Below, piece by piece: positions 55,434 through 64,000 of a stretch of 64,000 bases of DNA. Position numbers and translations under genes: made by a program. Every line of letters begins with the position of its first letter. Within the stretch, counting starts at the first letter, position 1. Location: contig JAPYTQ010000028.1 of assembly GCA_029941905.1 (NCBI GenBank), forward strand, positions 7,419 through 71,418, in the 5' to 3' direction. The stretch is from JAHRVQ01 sp029941905 (GTDB taxonomy: Bacteria > Pseudomonadota > Gammaproteobacteria > Pseudomonadales > Azotimanducaceae). The notes under the pieces are model-generated. The model had not been told where the DNA came from and did not search any database. It was given only the letters and a program-made list of their open reading frames with translations.

Positions 55434-56237
55434 ATGCTACAAAAAGAGGAATACCCCCGAGTACACGCATTGACCGACGACGAATTGAAACGCTATCGGA
55501 CAGATGGCTACCTGATTCGCGAGTCCGTGTTTTCTACAGACGAGATTGAAGAGCTTCAGGCAGCCGCAGAACGCGCCGTTAATGAAGCGAAGTCTCTGAC
55601 TCGTAGTGGCCAGCCCTATATTCTGGACGGCAAGCGATTTGTGGATGCCGGTTACACCACGATCCAGTTTGAACATACGACCAGGAGCGAAACGATTCGG
55701 GTGATTGAACCGGTACACGAGCTGGATCCCGTTTTCGATCGACTGATCGAAGAAGATCGCATCATTGAGCCCATGCAGGATATTCTCGATTGTCGAAGGA
55801 TTGCACTGTGGACCGCAAAACTAAACCTCAAGCGCCCCGGCGAGGGCTCCGGATTTGGCTGGCACCAGGATTCACCTTACTGGGTTCATGACAGTGATCA
55901 TGTTGACCTGCTACCCAATGTAATGATCGCCTTCGACGATGCTACCGAAGACAACGGTTGCTTGCGGGTGATCAGGGCAAGTCATACACGGGGGTGCCTG
56001 GCAGGTACCAGCGACGGCTCACAATTGGGTGGCTTTTTTACTAACCCTGATTGTTTTGATGAAGCCGACCAGGTTGCAATGTCAGTCTCTGCAGGGTCGA
56101 TGATCTTTTTCGACCCCCATGCGATTCATGGCTCCTTGCCGAACAACTCGGACGAGCCGCGTCGAGCCATGGTGCTGACATATCAACCAGCTGATTTTCC
56201 TGCGTTGAAATCAAAGGCTGTTCGCAATGTGTCTTAA
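55434..56237 (+). CDS. PhyH family Fe(II)/2-oxoglutarate dioxygenase
   Basis: The 267-residue protein begins LTDDELKRYRTDGYLIRESVF, the usual PhyH N-terminal helix. It carries FGWHQDSPYW (HxD metal motif), GCLRVIRASHTRG and the distal His in FFDPHAIHGSLPNNSDEPRRAM with the 2-oxoglutarate Arg. All key residues are present. It differs from the PhyH protein at 52.4 kb and is closer to typical bacterial phytanoyl-CoA dioxygenases. Its TAA stop overlaps the stop of the convergent monooxygenase gene at TTAA. Confidence 0.9.
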   Translation: MLQKEEYPRVHALTDDELKRYRTDGYLIRESVFSTDEIEELQAAAERAVNEAKSLTRSGQPYILDGKRFVDAGYTTIQFEHTTRSETIRVIEPVHELDPVFDRLIEEDRIIEPMQDILDCRRIALWTAKLNLKRPGEGSGFGWHQDSPYWVHDSDHVDLLPNVMIAFDDATEDNGCLRVIRASHTRGCLAGTSDGSQLGGFFTNPDCFDEADQVAMSVSAGSMIFFDPHAIHGSLPNNSDEPRRAMVLTYQPADFPALKSKAVRNVS

Positions 56238-58063
56238 CTCACCTCAAGACCTTCCATATCACCCTGGTCTCGCCATTGTTTAAGGAGTTTATAGAACTGT
56301 ATAGGACCCGCCCCGTACATCTGCGAGAAGAAGCCATTCTTATTCCCGGGTTTGCCTTCACTATTGTAATACCCCGGGGTGCACTCCGAATAGAATCGGG
56401 TACCGAGGATTGATAGCCTTTCGATTTCGTCTACATATTCCTGTTCTGCCTGAGGCGTGACCTCAACGGTGTTTTTACCCTGATTACGCACTTCACCCAG
56501 AATGTAGGCAATTTGCTTCGCCTGTTCATTGAGGGCGTGGGGAACATTGACGGTAATCGCTGTCTGGGTGAATCCCATAAAGAAACAATTGGGGAACCCG
56601 TTCGATTGCAGTCCGTGCAAGGTCCGCAAGCCATCGGACCAGTGATCGCTCAAGCGACGGTCATCACGACCAATAATATCGTAGCCAGCTCGACGGGTAT
56701 AGGAAGTACCCACTTCAAAGCCGGTGGCGAAAATAAGGCAGTCAAGCTCGTACTCCATTCCATTGGCAATGACACCTGATTTTGTGAGCGCTTCGACGCC
56801 TTTCCCGTCGGTGTTTACCAGCGTCACATTGGGTCGGTTATAAGTCGGCAGGTACTCATCGTGGAAACAGGGTCGCTTGCAGAATTGCCGATACCAGGGT
56901 TTCAGCGCTTCTGCCGTGTCCGGATCGTTGACAATTTCTTCTGCACGGGCGCGGACCTGGTTCATTTTCTTGTAGTCAGACAGCTCCATTAACTCTCCGC
57001 GTTCGGATTTTGTTAATCTGCGTCCGAGTTTTTCCCCCGCCAGTTTGGCTACAATACCGGTCAGGTTGCGAAAAATATCCGTCCAGCCGTCACTGACCAT
57101 GTCTTCATCCTGGTGCCCGCCATTAACGAGGATATTAAAGTTATCCATGCGTCGTTTCTGCCAGCCAGGTTCGAGAGAGTCCGCCCATTGCTGATCGGTC
57201 TGGGCGTTGTTGCGCACGTCAATGGAGGAAGGGGTACGCTGAAAGACGAACAGTTCTTTTGCGGACGCGCCCAGAGCAGGAATGCACTGAATAGCGGTTG
57301 CACCGGTGCCGATAATTCCCACACGCTTGTCTTTCAGGCCTATGAGATTCCCTTCTGCATCGCCGCCGGTATAACCATAGTCCCATCGGCTGGTGTGAAA
57401 AGTGTAACCCTCGAAATCATTGATACCGGGAATGCCAGGTAACTTGGGTCTGTTTAAAGGGCCATTGGCCATGGCAACATAGCGTGCTTTCATTCTGTCG
57501 CCGCGATCAGTTGTGATAATCCATCGGCGCGATTGTTCATCCCAGCGCAGCTCTTCAACACTGGTTTGCAGACAGGCGTTGTCGTAGAGATTGAAATGTC
57601 TTGCGATCCGTTTGCTGTGTTCGAATATTTCCGGCGCAAAGGAGTATTTGTGTTTTGGGACATATCCCAGTTCTTCGAGCAGCGGCAGGTAACAGTAGGC
57701 TTCGACATCGCACATCGCACCCGGATAGCGATTCCAGTACCAGGTGCCACCAAAGTCACTGGCTTTTTCAATCACTCTGATATCTTCAAATCCGGCTTCC
57801 CTGAGTCTTGCACCGGCCAGCAGACCACCAAAACCACCGCCAATCACCGCTACTTCAACTTCGTCGGTCAATGGTTCACGATCTATTTTTGATTCAACAT
57901 AAGGGTCGTCGACGTAACGAGAGAATTCAGCCGTGACTTCTATGTATTGTTCATTACCTTCTGGTTTGATTCGCTTGTCTCGCTCAAACAGGTATTTGGA
58001 TTTTAACTCTTCCGGTACAAAATCTAGTTCACCGACCAGTTCTTCAATGCTGTTCGTGATCAT
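56234..58063 (-). CDS. Flavin-containing monooxygenase, Baeyer-Villiger type
   Basis: The 609-residue protein has an N-terminal extension, the FAD Rossmann motif VAVIGGGFGGLLAGARL (about 71-87), GGTWYWNRYPGAMCD, the BVMO fingerprint FEGYTFHTSRWDY (FxGxxxHxxxWD) and the NADPH motif VGIIGTGATAIQ. These define type I Baeyer-Villiger monooxygenases, which insert oxygen next to a ketone, as in cyclohexanone, steroid or terpenone breakdown. GAGGAATT upstream gives a good RBS. It is followed on the same strand by FMN-independent catabolic genes. Confidence 0.93.
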   Translation of the reverse strand: MITNSIEELVGELDFVPEELKSKYLFERDKRIKPEGNEQYIEVTAEFSRYVDDPYVESKIDREPLTDEVEVAVIGGGFGGLLAGARLREAGFEDIRVIEKASDFGGTWYWNRYPGAMCDVEAYCYLPLLEELGYVPKHKYSFAPEIFEHSKRIARHFNLYDNACLQTSVEELRWDEQSRRWIITTDRGDRMKARYVAMANGPLNRPKLPGIPGINDFEGYTFHTSRWDYGYTGGDAEGNLIGLKDKRVGIIGTGATAIQCIPALGASAKELFVFQRTPSSIDVRNNAQTDQQWADSLEPGWQKRRMDNFNILVNGGHQDEDMVSDGWTDIFRNLTGIVAKLAGEKLGRRLTKSERGELMELSDYKKMNQVRARAEEIVNDPDTAEALKPWYRQFCKRPCFHDEYLPTYNRPNVTLVNTDGKGVEALTKSGVIANGMEYELDCLIFATGFEVGTSYTRRAGYDIIGRDDRRLSDHWSDGLRTLHGLQSNGFPNCFFMGFTQTAITVNVPHALNEQAKQIAYILGEVRNQGKNTVEVTPQAEQEYVDEIERLSILGTRFYSECTPGYYNSEGKPGNKNGFFSQMYGAGPIQFYKLLKQWRDQGDMEGLEVS

Positions 58064-58122
58064 TCGTGTTAATTCCTCAGATATTTGCTTTGTTGTCTAA
58101 TGCCTAGTTGCCGTGATGTCGT

Positions 58123-58881
58123 TTATTTCTTGCCAAAATTTTTCAGCCGATCTGCCAAATCAGGACCAGGACCGGGGCTGTTGTGCCTTTCAAAATTAAG
58201 ACCGTCCTGTAGATGGTGATTTTGCCCGGCGTTAACGAGAGATTTATCTGCTTTGAGGGTATGCCAGGAGTTTTTCACAATGTCCTGCGCAAGCTGCAGT
58301 GCACGATCATCTAATTCCTCGTCGGCAACACAATAATTAGCCAGACCCAAACCGACGCTCTCGGCGCCAGTGACAACGCGACCTGTAAACATGAGTTCTT
58401 TTGCTCGCATGACACCAATTCGCCGGGGAAGACGCTGGGTCATGCCCCAGGTTGGCGTCATGGACCATTTACCATGAGTATCGGAAAATTTTGCCGATTC
58501 ACTCGCTATGAGCAGATCGCAGGCGAGCGCAAGTTCCAGGGAACCGGTGTAGCAGTGGCCCTGAACAACAGCAATAACCGGCTTGGGAAGGTTTTCAATA
58601 AAATCGAGGGTTTCTGCCTGAAAATGCCTGGAAGGTGCCTGTTCGCCATTTTTGATGGCGTTGAGGTCATTTCCTGCGGAAAAGGAGCGACCTTCACCCC
58701 GTAGAATCACGCAGCCGATGGACTCCGCTGATGCAACATCTTCCAGATGCTGTCGCAGTTCGACGAAAAGGTTGGGGCTCAATGCATTAAGCTGCTCCGG
58801 TCGATTGAGCGACAAAATAGCGATCCCGTCCTGATCAACACGGGTCACCAGTGAATCCGTGCTAGCTGCTGTGTTTGCCAT
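58123..58881 (-). CDS. Enoyl-CoA hydratase/isomerase (crotonase) family protein
   Basis: The 252-residue crotonase fold has GRSFSAGNDLNAIK (oxyanion Ala-Gly-Asn), GHCYTGSLELALACDLLIAS with one catalytic-type Glu, and TPTWGMTQRLPRRIG. At the second glutamate position the sequence reads DTHGKW, so it may act as an isomerase, hydrolase or C-C lyase rather than a hydratase. It is 59 bp upstream of the BVMO on the same strand and may act in the same pathway. Confidence 0.88.
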   Translation of the reverse strand: MANTAASTDSLVTRVDQDGIAILSLNRPEQLNALSPNLFVELRQHLEDVASAESIGCVILRGEGRSFSAGNDLNAIKNGEQAPSRHFQAETLDFIENLPKPVIAVVQGHCYTGSLELALACDLLIASESAKFSDTHGKWSMTPTWGMTQRLPRRIGVMRAKELMFTGRVVTGAESVGLGLANYCVADEELDDRALQLAQDIVKNSWHTLKADKSLVNAGQNHHLQDGLNFERHNSPGPGPDLADRLKNFGKK

Positions 58882-58956
58882 GACATTGCCTACAGTGAAA
58901 TGAGATCCCTATTGTTATCCAGATAAATTAGCAATGTCCAGTGATGTCACTTTTCA

Positions 58957-60252
58957 TCAAGCCATTACTGAGCCTGTTGACTGCAACTCGCGGTTTCTGG
59001 AGTAGAAATCCAGGCTAACCGATCGGTCCAGATGAGTCAGGTGGAGTAGCGCCGGGGCCTGGTCGTGATCTATGCCTTGCATTCCCAGCTCTATGATTTC
59101 AGCCATCACCTCACCAATGAGTGGTGCGTTCTTAAACTGGTTGCCACTCGTGCCAATACTCATATAGAACCCGGGCAGATTGGATTTATCGTATATGGGA
59201 ATCCAGTCAGGGGTGAGGTCGTATATTCCGACGGTGCCCCGGGCGGTATTGGCGATTCCCAGATCAGGAAAGCGCTGCGCGCTACGATGTGCCTGCAGTG
59301 TCCACTGGTCAGTAAAGCCCTGGTTGTAGTGATCCGGATCGACGATATCCAGCGGGTCGCAGGCTGGGTCCGTAGAACCAATCACGACATCGACACCATC
59401 CGGTCGCTGGTAGACCCCGGCGTCTACATCAAAAATAACCATGCTCCCTGTGGTCAGGGATGGAGGCGCAGCCAGATACACAACTTCGTGACGCAGGGGT
59501 TTTGTATCTATGGCTAACTGCTGGCGTATACCCGCCAGGTCGTTAACAGAGCCGGAGTGTGGTCCTGCGGCATTGATGACGATACTGGCATTTACTGTTT
59601 CGCCATGGTTGAGCTCGACTCCGGAAACACCCTGGTCATCCCGAAGGATTTTTTCGATCTTGCTGTTGAATCTGAATTCGGCACCGTTTGCCTGAGCGGC
59701 TGATTGCAAATTGCGCGTTGCGAGTTGCGGATCGTTGACATATCCGGCATGTGGCACATAAATTCCCGCCGATATTCGACCACCGGAAGGCTGCCCGAAA
59801 TCGGGATCCTTGATGGGCCGGGGAGGGCCGTAAGATTCCAGAGAAATGCCGGGGAACAGTTCGCCTAACTCTGTTGCTGATTTATACGAATACTCGATAC
59901 CCACTTCTTTCATCGCCGCCAGGTTCGCATCGTGCGCATTTTCTTCTCCTTCCCTGACGAGCACCAGCCCGCCACATTCTGTATAGACGGCGTGAGCCTC
60001 TTCATTTTCAATCCCGAGGAACCCTCGCCACTCCTGCCAGATACATCGTGCTTCGTGAGCCACGGCGCAGGAAGTCACATGCGAATAAATCGGCCTGATA
60101 ATCGCTGATGAATGACTGGTAGAGCCATAACCGGCGGCGGGTAATTTATCAATATTCAGGGTGCTGAGCCCCCGCTTGGAGAGTGCGAACGCAATCGAAC
60201 AGCCGACGATACCGGCGCCGATAATCACCACATCCACATTTTTGCTCGGCAT
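58957..60252 (-). CDS. FAD-dependent oxidoreductase, DAO/sarcosine oxidase-like
   Basis: The 431-residue protein begins with the FAD motif DVVIIGAGIVGCSIAFALSKRG and has STSHSSAIIRPIYSH near the covalent or non-covalent flavin site. It ends with FYMSIGTSGNQFKNAPLIGEVMAE, the typical DAO substrate/FAD closing segment. Members oxidise N-methyl amino acids, D-amino acids or dimethylglycine. The substrate here is unknown. It is divergent from a sodium-coupled transporter, which might bring in its amine substrate (inference). Confidence 0.9.
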   Translation of the reverse strand: MPSKNVDVVIIGAGIVGCSIAFALSKRGLSTLNIDKLPAAGYGSTSHSSAIIRPIYSHVTSCAVAHEARCIWQEWRGFLGIENEEAHAVYTECGGLVLVREGEENAHDANLAAMKEVGIEYSYKSATELGELFPGISLESYGPPRPIKDPDFGQPSGGRISAGIYVPHAGYVNDPQLATRNLQSAAQANGAEFRFNSKIEKILRDDQGVSGVELNHGETVNASIVINAAGPHSGSVNDLAGIRQQLAIDTKPLRHEVVYLAAPPSLTTGSMVIFDVDAGVYQRPDGVDVVIGSTDPACDPLDIVDPDHYNQGFTDQWTLQAHRSAQRFPDLGIANTARGTVGIYDLTPDWIPIYDKSNLPGFYMSIGTSGNQFKNAPLIGEVMAEIIELGMQGIDHDQAPALLHLTHLDRSVSLDFYSRNRELQSTGSVMA

Positions 60253-60394
60253 TGATTTGAGCCACTTATGATAAAGTGATCATTGTAAACCGTGTTTCAA
60301 TTTGACGCGCTTTTAACTTGCCTTGTTCAAGGTCGACAGACATCAAGAGAAGCTCTGATTAAGTGGATATTTCAGAGATTCCCAGGGAGTAATC

Positions 60395-61753
60395 ATGCCA
60401 GGACCGTCAGCTGTTGCCACGCCGGGTTGGACGTCACGCTTCGCATTCCTCATGGCTTCAATAGGTTTTGCTGTTGGCCTGGGTAATATCTGGCGGTTTC
60501 CCTATGCCACGGGGGAAAACGGCGGTGGCGCATTTGTGCTGGTCTATGTGGCAACCGCTTTTGTTATTGGCGTGCCCATATTAATAGCCGAACTCATGAT
60601 TGGTCGACGCGGCGGCATGACCCCACCAGGCTCAATGCGCACGCTGGCTGTTGAGGAAGGCCAAAGCCGCCATTGGCAGATTGTTGGCAGCATGAGCATG
60701 TTGACCGCTTTTCTGATTATGATTACCTACAGTGTGGTAGCGGGTTGGGTACTCGAGTATCTGGTCAGGGCCCTGTTAACAGGATTTGAAGGTGTGGATG
60801 GTCAATCCGCCGCAGCGGCATACAACCAGATGTTCGGCGAGATTGGCAGCTTACTGTTCTGGACATTCCTGGCATTGTTCCTGACGGGCTCGATCCTGTT
60901 TGCGGGTGTCAAGAACGGCATTGAACGCGCCGTCACGGTGCTAATGCCCACCCTGTTTTTGTTAATGGTCGGCCTGATGGGATACAACATCACCGTGGGT
61001 GGATTTTCGGAAGCCGTTGACTATCTGTTCATCCCTGATTTCAGCAAGGTCAACCCCGGTATGTTGCTGGCGGCAATCGGTCAGGCATTTTTCTCCATTG
61101 GTGTCGCCATGGCCGGGATGATGACTTACGGCGCTTATCTGCCGCGGTCTGTTTCCATCCCCAGATCTGCCATGCTGATTGTCATTGCCGATACTGCAGT
61201 GGCACTGTTGGCGGGGCTGGTGATTTTTCCCGCGGTATTCAACAATGGCCTCGATCCGGCAGGAGGTCCTGGATTGATCTTCAAAACCCTGCCCGTTGCC
61301 TTTGCACAGATGCCAGGGGGCCACCTTGTCAGCGTCCTGTTCTTTTTACTCCTCTCGGTTGCCGCAGTTACCTCTATGGTCGGTTTAACCGAGCCCCTGG
61401 TTCGCTGGTTAGAAGAGGGCAGGGACTACTCCCGGCATAAAAGTACCGCTTTAATACTAGGGTCAATAGCTGCACTGAGCACACTGAGTGTGCTTGGTTA
61501 TAACCTGCTGTCTAATCTGACGTTGGCTGGCAAGGATATTAATAGTTTGGCAGATTACGTCTCTAACCAGATTATGTTGCCACTAGGCGGGTTGCTGATC
61601 GCAGTTTTTATCGGCTGGTTTGTTCGACGACAAGTCAGTTTTGAAGAGCTCGATATCTCAAACGAGACATTGTTCAAGCTGTGGCATTTTCTGATACGTT
61701 ATGTCGTGCCGCCAACGGTTTTCATTGTTTTCGTGCTGGGCGTCGGATGGTGA
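60395..61753 (+). CDS. Neurotransmitter:sodium symporter family transporter
   Basis: The 452-residue inner-membrane protein has about eleven hydrophobic helices and the NSS signature GFAVGLGNIWRFPYATGENGGGAF in helix 1, with the unwound Gly-Asn segment that binds substrate and sodium. Bacterial members (LeuT, MhsT, TnaT) import amino acids or related amines with Na+. GGGAG precedes the ATG. It is divergent from the FAD oxidase gene, which suggests an amino-acid or methylated-amine substrate. Confidence 0.94.
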   Translation: MPGPSAVATPGWTSRFAFLMASIGFAVGLGNIWRFPYATGENGGGAFVLVYVATAFVIGVPILIAELMIGRRGGMTPPGSMRTLAVEEGQSRHWQIVGSMSMLTAFLIMITYSVVAGWVLEYLVRALLTGFEGVDGQSAAAAYNQMFGEIGSLLFWTFLALFLTGSILFAGVKNGIERAVTVLMPTLFLLMVGLMGYNITVGGFSEAVDYLFIPDFSKVNPGMLLAAIGQAFFSIGVAMAGMMTYGAYLPRSVSIPRSAMLIVIADTAVALLAGLVIFPAVFNNGLDPAGGPGLIFKTLPVAFAQMPGGHLVSVLFFLLLSVAAVTSMVGLTEPLVRWLEEGRDYSRHKSTALILGSIAALSTLSVLGYNLLSNLTLAGKDINSLADYVSNQIMLPLGGLLIAVFIGWFVRRQVSFEELDISNETLFKLWHFLIRYVVPPTVFIVFVLGVGW

Positions 61754-61787
61754 ATGAAAACCCTATTTCAGGGTGTTGAGCCAGTTA

Positions 61788-61906
61788 GTGCCTATCCATA
61801 AATGATTATGTGTGCTTTTCCAGTCACGTTTTGTGCTATTAAAATAGACTCAATATGGGCAAAGTAGGGTGCTGAAGTCGAAATTTACCTATTTATGGAT
61901 AAGCAC
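61788..61906. mobile_element. MITE-like element, 119 bp
   Basis: The ends are 16-bp inverted repeats with one mismatch (GTGCCTATCCATAAAT at 61788-61803; ATTTATGGATAAGCAC at 61891-61906). Both sides are flanked by the direct repeat CAGTTA (61782-61787 and 61907-61912), as expected of a target-site duplication. No coding capacity is present. The right end supplies the last codons and stop of the adjacent alpha/beta hydrolase gene. A parent transposase is not in the window. Confidence 0.62.
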
Positions 61907-62805
61907 CAGTTAATCAGGTTCTCCACCACCTCGACCTTGTTGATTTCATTAAGCATTTCGTGGCGGCCATCCGCATAGTATTCTGTGGTGGTTGTCAGAC
62001 CCCTTTGCTGCCATGCATCGAGCATTCGATTAATATTCGCCAGTTCGCCATGAACCGGGTCTGCGGCTCCAGAGAACAGGTAAACAGGCAAGTCCAGCGG
62101 GATGTTCTGAATGCTGTTCACATCCTGGGTGGCCTTGAGTCCATCGAACATATTCATCAGTGAACCCGGAAAAGGCACGAAGCCGCAGGCTTCATCGTCA
62201 ATGTATTTTTGTACCTCCCCGGCATCACGACTCAGCCATTCGAAGCCGGAATACTCACCGCTTCCTGACTCAAAAGACTTGTTGGCACTGCCGAAGATCA
62301 GGTAATTGAGCAAAGCACTTTCCTTGTGGGGTCCAAGTCGCCAGTTTTCGAACCGCGACAACATTCGACTCACCCAAATCAGTATGCCAGGACCGAATCC
62401 GGGCGACCCTGAAAGCACCAGTGCGTCAATGCTGTCACCAAAACGAGTGACGTATTGCTGACTCAACATGGCACCCATGCTGTGGCCGAAGAGAATCAAA
62501 GGTGTATTTGGGTGATCTCTTTTGATCTGCTGAAGAATTTCATGCATATCCTCGATGATACGGTTCCAGCCATCGTCACCAAAATCACCCAGTGTCTTCG
62601 CAGTCTGGCCATGACCCCTGTGATCATTTGCCGAGACGGTATATCCAGCCTGGTTCAGTTTCCCGGCCATCCAGTCGTATCGGGCTGCGTGTTCACCCAT
62701 GCCGTGGGCGACATGGACAAGAGCGGCGGGACTTTCGTTAGCAGAGAGCCAGCGGTAGCAATGAACCTTGGCACCATCGCTGGCGATGTGTTTGTATGAC
62801 TCCAT
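61885..62805 (-). CDS. Alpha/beta hydrolase, monoacylglycerol lipase-like
   Basis: The 306-residue lipase-fold protein has VHVAHGMGEHAARYD (oxyanion region), SANDHRGHGQT, the nucleophile elbow LFGHSMGAMLSQ, the acid in LFSGAADPVHG and the catalytic His in YADGRHEMLNE. These match the monoglyceride lipase/lysophospholipase group. ATG 62805 was chosen because AGGGG lies at good distance. The C-terminal residues CLSINR are encoded by the end of the MITE-like element, so the natural C-terminus was replaced, probably without harm. Confidence 0.9.
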   Translation of the reverse strand: MESYKHIASDGAKVHCYRWLSANESPAALVHVAHGMGEHAARYDWMAGKLNQAGYTVSANDHRGHGQTAKTLGDFGDDGWNRIIEDMHEILQQIKRDHPNTPLILFGHSMGAMLSQQYVTRFGDSIDALVLSGSPGFGPGILIWVSRMLSRFENWRLGPHKESALLNYLIFGSANKSFESGSGEYSGFEWLSRDAGEVQKYIDDEACGFVPFPGSLMNMFDGLKATQDVNSIQNIPLDLPVYLFSGAADPVHGELANINRMLDAWQQRGLTTTTEYYADGRHEMLNEINKVEVVENLINWCLSINR

Positions 62806-62945
62806 TAATAACACCCCTGTTGAGATTAGAACCGGCCTTACCGAGTATGTGGCGCCATACTACTCGTTGCTAGTTGGTGTGCAGAGGCTGTCCAGCACCG
62901 TAAGGCGCGAATCTGACTGACTTGTTGTGGCTTGCGGAAGGTCCG

Positions 62946-63182
62946 TCAGCTCTCAGGAAGCGCCTCAAATTCCTGACGCTTGGACTCATACCATTTTTCC
63001 ATATTTTCTGGATTCTGCATGAGCGTCTGCATTTCTTGCATGGCTTCCAAGCGTGCGGAATCCTGGGCTTGGTGCATCTCCATTCCGTGTTTCTTGCTAA
63101 GCTCAGCCATTTCCTCAAACGTGTTTGCTTGGAATTCCAAGTCACAGCCACCACCTAGCTGCTTGCACGTCATCAATTTCAT
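62946..63182 (-). CDS. DUF1059 domain protein
   Basis: The 78-residue protein matches DUF1059: it starts MKLMTCKQLGGGCDLEFQANTFEEMAELSKKHG, with Cys6 and Cys13, then an acidic helical part that ends in a KRQEFEALPE-like segment. DUF1059 proteins are small, widespread and of unknown function; the two cysteines suggest metal binding or redox. It has GAGGAGAAAT upstream of the ATG. Confidence 0.9.
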   Translation of the reverse strand: MKLMTCKQLGGGCDLEFQANTFEEMAELSKKHGMEMHQAQDSARLEAMQEMQTLMQNPENMEKWYESKRQEFEALPES

Positions 63183-63219
63183 CTATTTCTCCTCATATTG
63201 CTCAGCGACACATAGCACA

Positions 63220-63489
63220 TCAATAAACGGTCGCAGAGAAGCGGAGCGCCGGTATCGAAGGTAGGTGGTTGATTGATATTTTTTGGTTCTTCAGTATTAC
63301 AGATATTGCCATGTTCGAGCGTACCAGTGCATAAAAGAAGCTTTGCGGCAGGTCGGCTATCACTTGCAACGGTTGCTTAGGATCGATTTTTGCGTGCCTC
63401 GATTCGTACAACGCCGCACAGATCGCGCAAGATAACCCAACGTATAACGACCACTCAACTAGCTGAACCAACGTAAACCCAATGTTCAT
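63220..63489 (-). CDS. Hypothetical small membrane protein
   Basis: The 89-residue frame starts MNIGFTLVQLVEWSLYVGLSCAICAALYESRHA, which gives one hydrophobic segment near residues 5-26, followed by a polar tail ending in ILKNQK and a non-conserved extension. No family is recognised. It could encode a single-pass inner-membrane protein of the DUF1059 neighbourhood, or be a chance frame. Confidence 0.4.
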   Translation of the reverse strand: MNIGFTLVQLVEWSLYVGLSCAICAALYESRHAKIDPKQPLQVIADLPQSFFYALVRSNMAISVILKNQKISINHLPSIPALRFSATVY

Positions 63490-63501
63490 CGATCACCTCG
63501 T

Positions 63502-63622
63502 GGAACATAACCCAGTTAAGCGACGTGGACGTTCTGGCAGAGAATTTGCGACAGCAAAGTTGATGACAGGTTGCCACGTCCGAGCGAATGAAATGAGTGC
63601 CTTCAATTGCATGTTATGTTCC
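63502..63622. repeat. Long imperfect inverted repeat, attC-like in layout
   Basis: GGAACATAAC (63502-63511) and GTTATGTTCC (63613-63622) are perfect inverted repeats. Inside them GACGTGG and CCACGTC also pair, and CAGTTAAG resembles the complement of CTTCAATTG. Nested imperfect arms with unpaired bases recall integron attC sites. The outer boxes do not match the RYYYAAC/GTTRRRY consensus exactly and no integrase is present, so the call is tentative. The sequence beyond, 63623-64000, shows no convincing gene or RNA. Confidence 0.35.
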
Positions 63623-64000
63623 TGTACTTGGCCTCAGCGTCTTCAAGCTGACTATCGTAGAATGCCTCTAAGTTGCTTGGAAGCCTAAGCAGATTATGAG
63701 CAGTAGCTTCGTTATACTACATGCCTGTGACAACACTTAATCGTAATCCAGGATAGTTCCATCTCTGATGGCGTACAGGTGAGATCATCCTCACCAGAAG
63801 CTACGTAGCTATTGTCTTCGTCGGACCACTTAGCGCTTTCTTTCACTTCATTGAATCCTCGACAGCTCTCTTTACGGCTCGAACCTGATAGTGTTTGGCA
63901 TCATTCCCCAGTTTACCAGTAATTTTGATTGTCGCAGCAACGTTCGGAAGAACAAATTATGCGATATACAGAAAACGCCGCAAAACCAATTCCCCGGCCC

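Noticed and set aside
63482..63688. 68-codon plus-strand frame overlapping the attC-like repeat
   Set aside because: It overlaps the start of a better minus-strand frame and the repeat, and its composition is not protein-like.
63623..64000. Gene fragments in the right-hand 380 bp
   Set aside because: Short minus-strand frames are interrupted in every frame and match no family I know; possible remnants, but unsupported.

Overview
The window looks like a chromosomal segment of an aerobic, probably marine gammaproteobacterium. The evidence is a gammaproteobacterial-type NfuA, a class I DAHP synthase behind a classical attenuator, an ECF sigma factor overlapping a DUF3379 anti-sigma gene, a cobalamin-dependent MetH, and many acyl-CoA/PhyH/Baeyer-Villiger type catabolic genes. 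The lineage cannot be fixed further by reading. No rRNA, tRNA, CRISPR array, phage or large transposon was seen.

Layout. 1-11 kb is housekeeping: metH (cut by the window edge), nfuA, an attenuated DAHP synthase, a TauE/SafE permease, glnS, a luciferase-like oxidoreductase and a PLP dehydratase. Next on the minus strand come a membrane metalloprotease, a broken VOC gene and a 74-codon SelW-like selenoprotein gene with an in-frame UGA. 11-19 kb holds glyA, a HAD hydrolase and an operon of PPP-like metallophosphatase, PhoU-aminoglycoside-phosphotransferase fusion and RimK-like ATP-grasp ligase, convergent with a phosphohexomutase. 19-27 kb has an amidohydrolase, a MaoC protein, an alpha/beta hydrolase, the sigma/anti-sigma pair, a flavin reductase and a DUF35/SCP2-thiolase pair closed by a clear terminator. 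27-36 kb carries a phosphodiesterase, DoxX, DUF3604 and GumN proteins, lumazine synthase, glyoxalase I, a PHA synthase and two GYD-domain genes, the second fused to a PlsC acyltransferase. 36-49 kb has putA, a PQQ dehydrogenase, a phosphotriesterase-family protein, an acyl-CoA dehydrogenase-fold oxygenase and an AtuA/two-ACAD/GST operon. 49-64 kb is accessory: a decayed TonB receptor, a plug-less receptor-like barrel, two PhyH dioxygenases, a BVMO, a crotonase, a FAD oxidase, an NSS transporter, a MITE-like element and short proteins of little known role.

The most notable items are: (1) a SelW-like CxxU selenoprotein gene with a fitting bacterial SECIS hairpin, which a standard gene caller would miss; (2) an attenuator before the DAHP synthase whose leader peptide contains YFWLGFYYF; (3) the phosphatase/PhoU-kinase/ATP-grasp operon, the best candidate for an undescribed modification system; (4) a GYD-PlsC fusion beside a lone GYD gene and PHA synthase; (5) a 119-bp MITE-like insertion with a 6-bp target duplication. 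Several genes are visibly decaying: the VOC gene, the TonB receptor broken by a 22-bp tandem duplication, and an adaptor-protein remnant.
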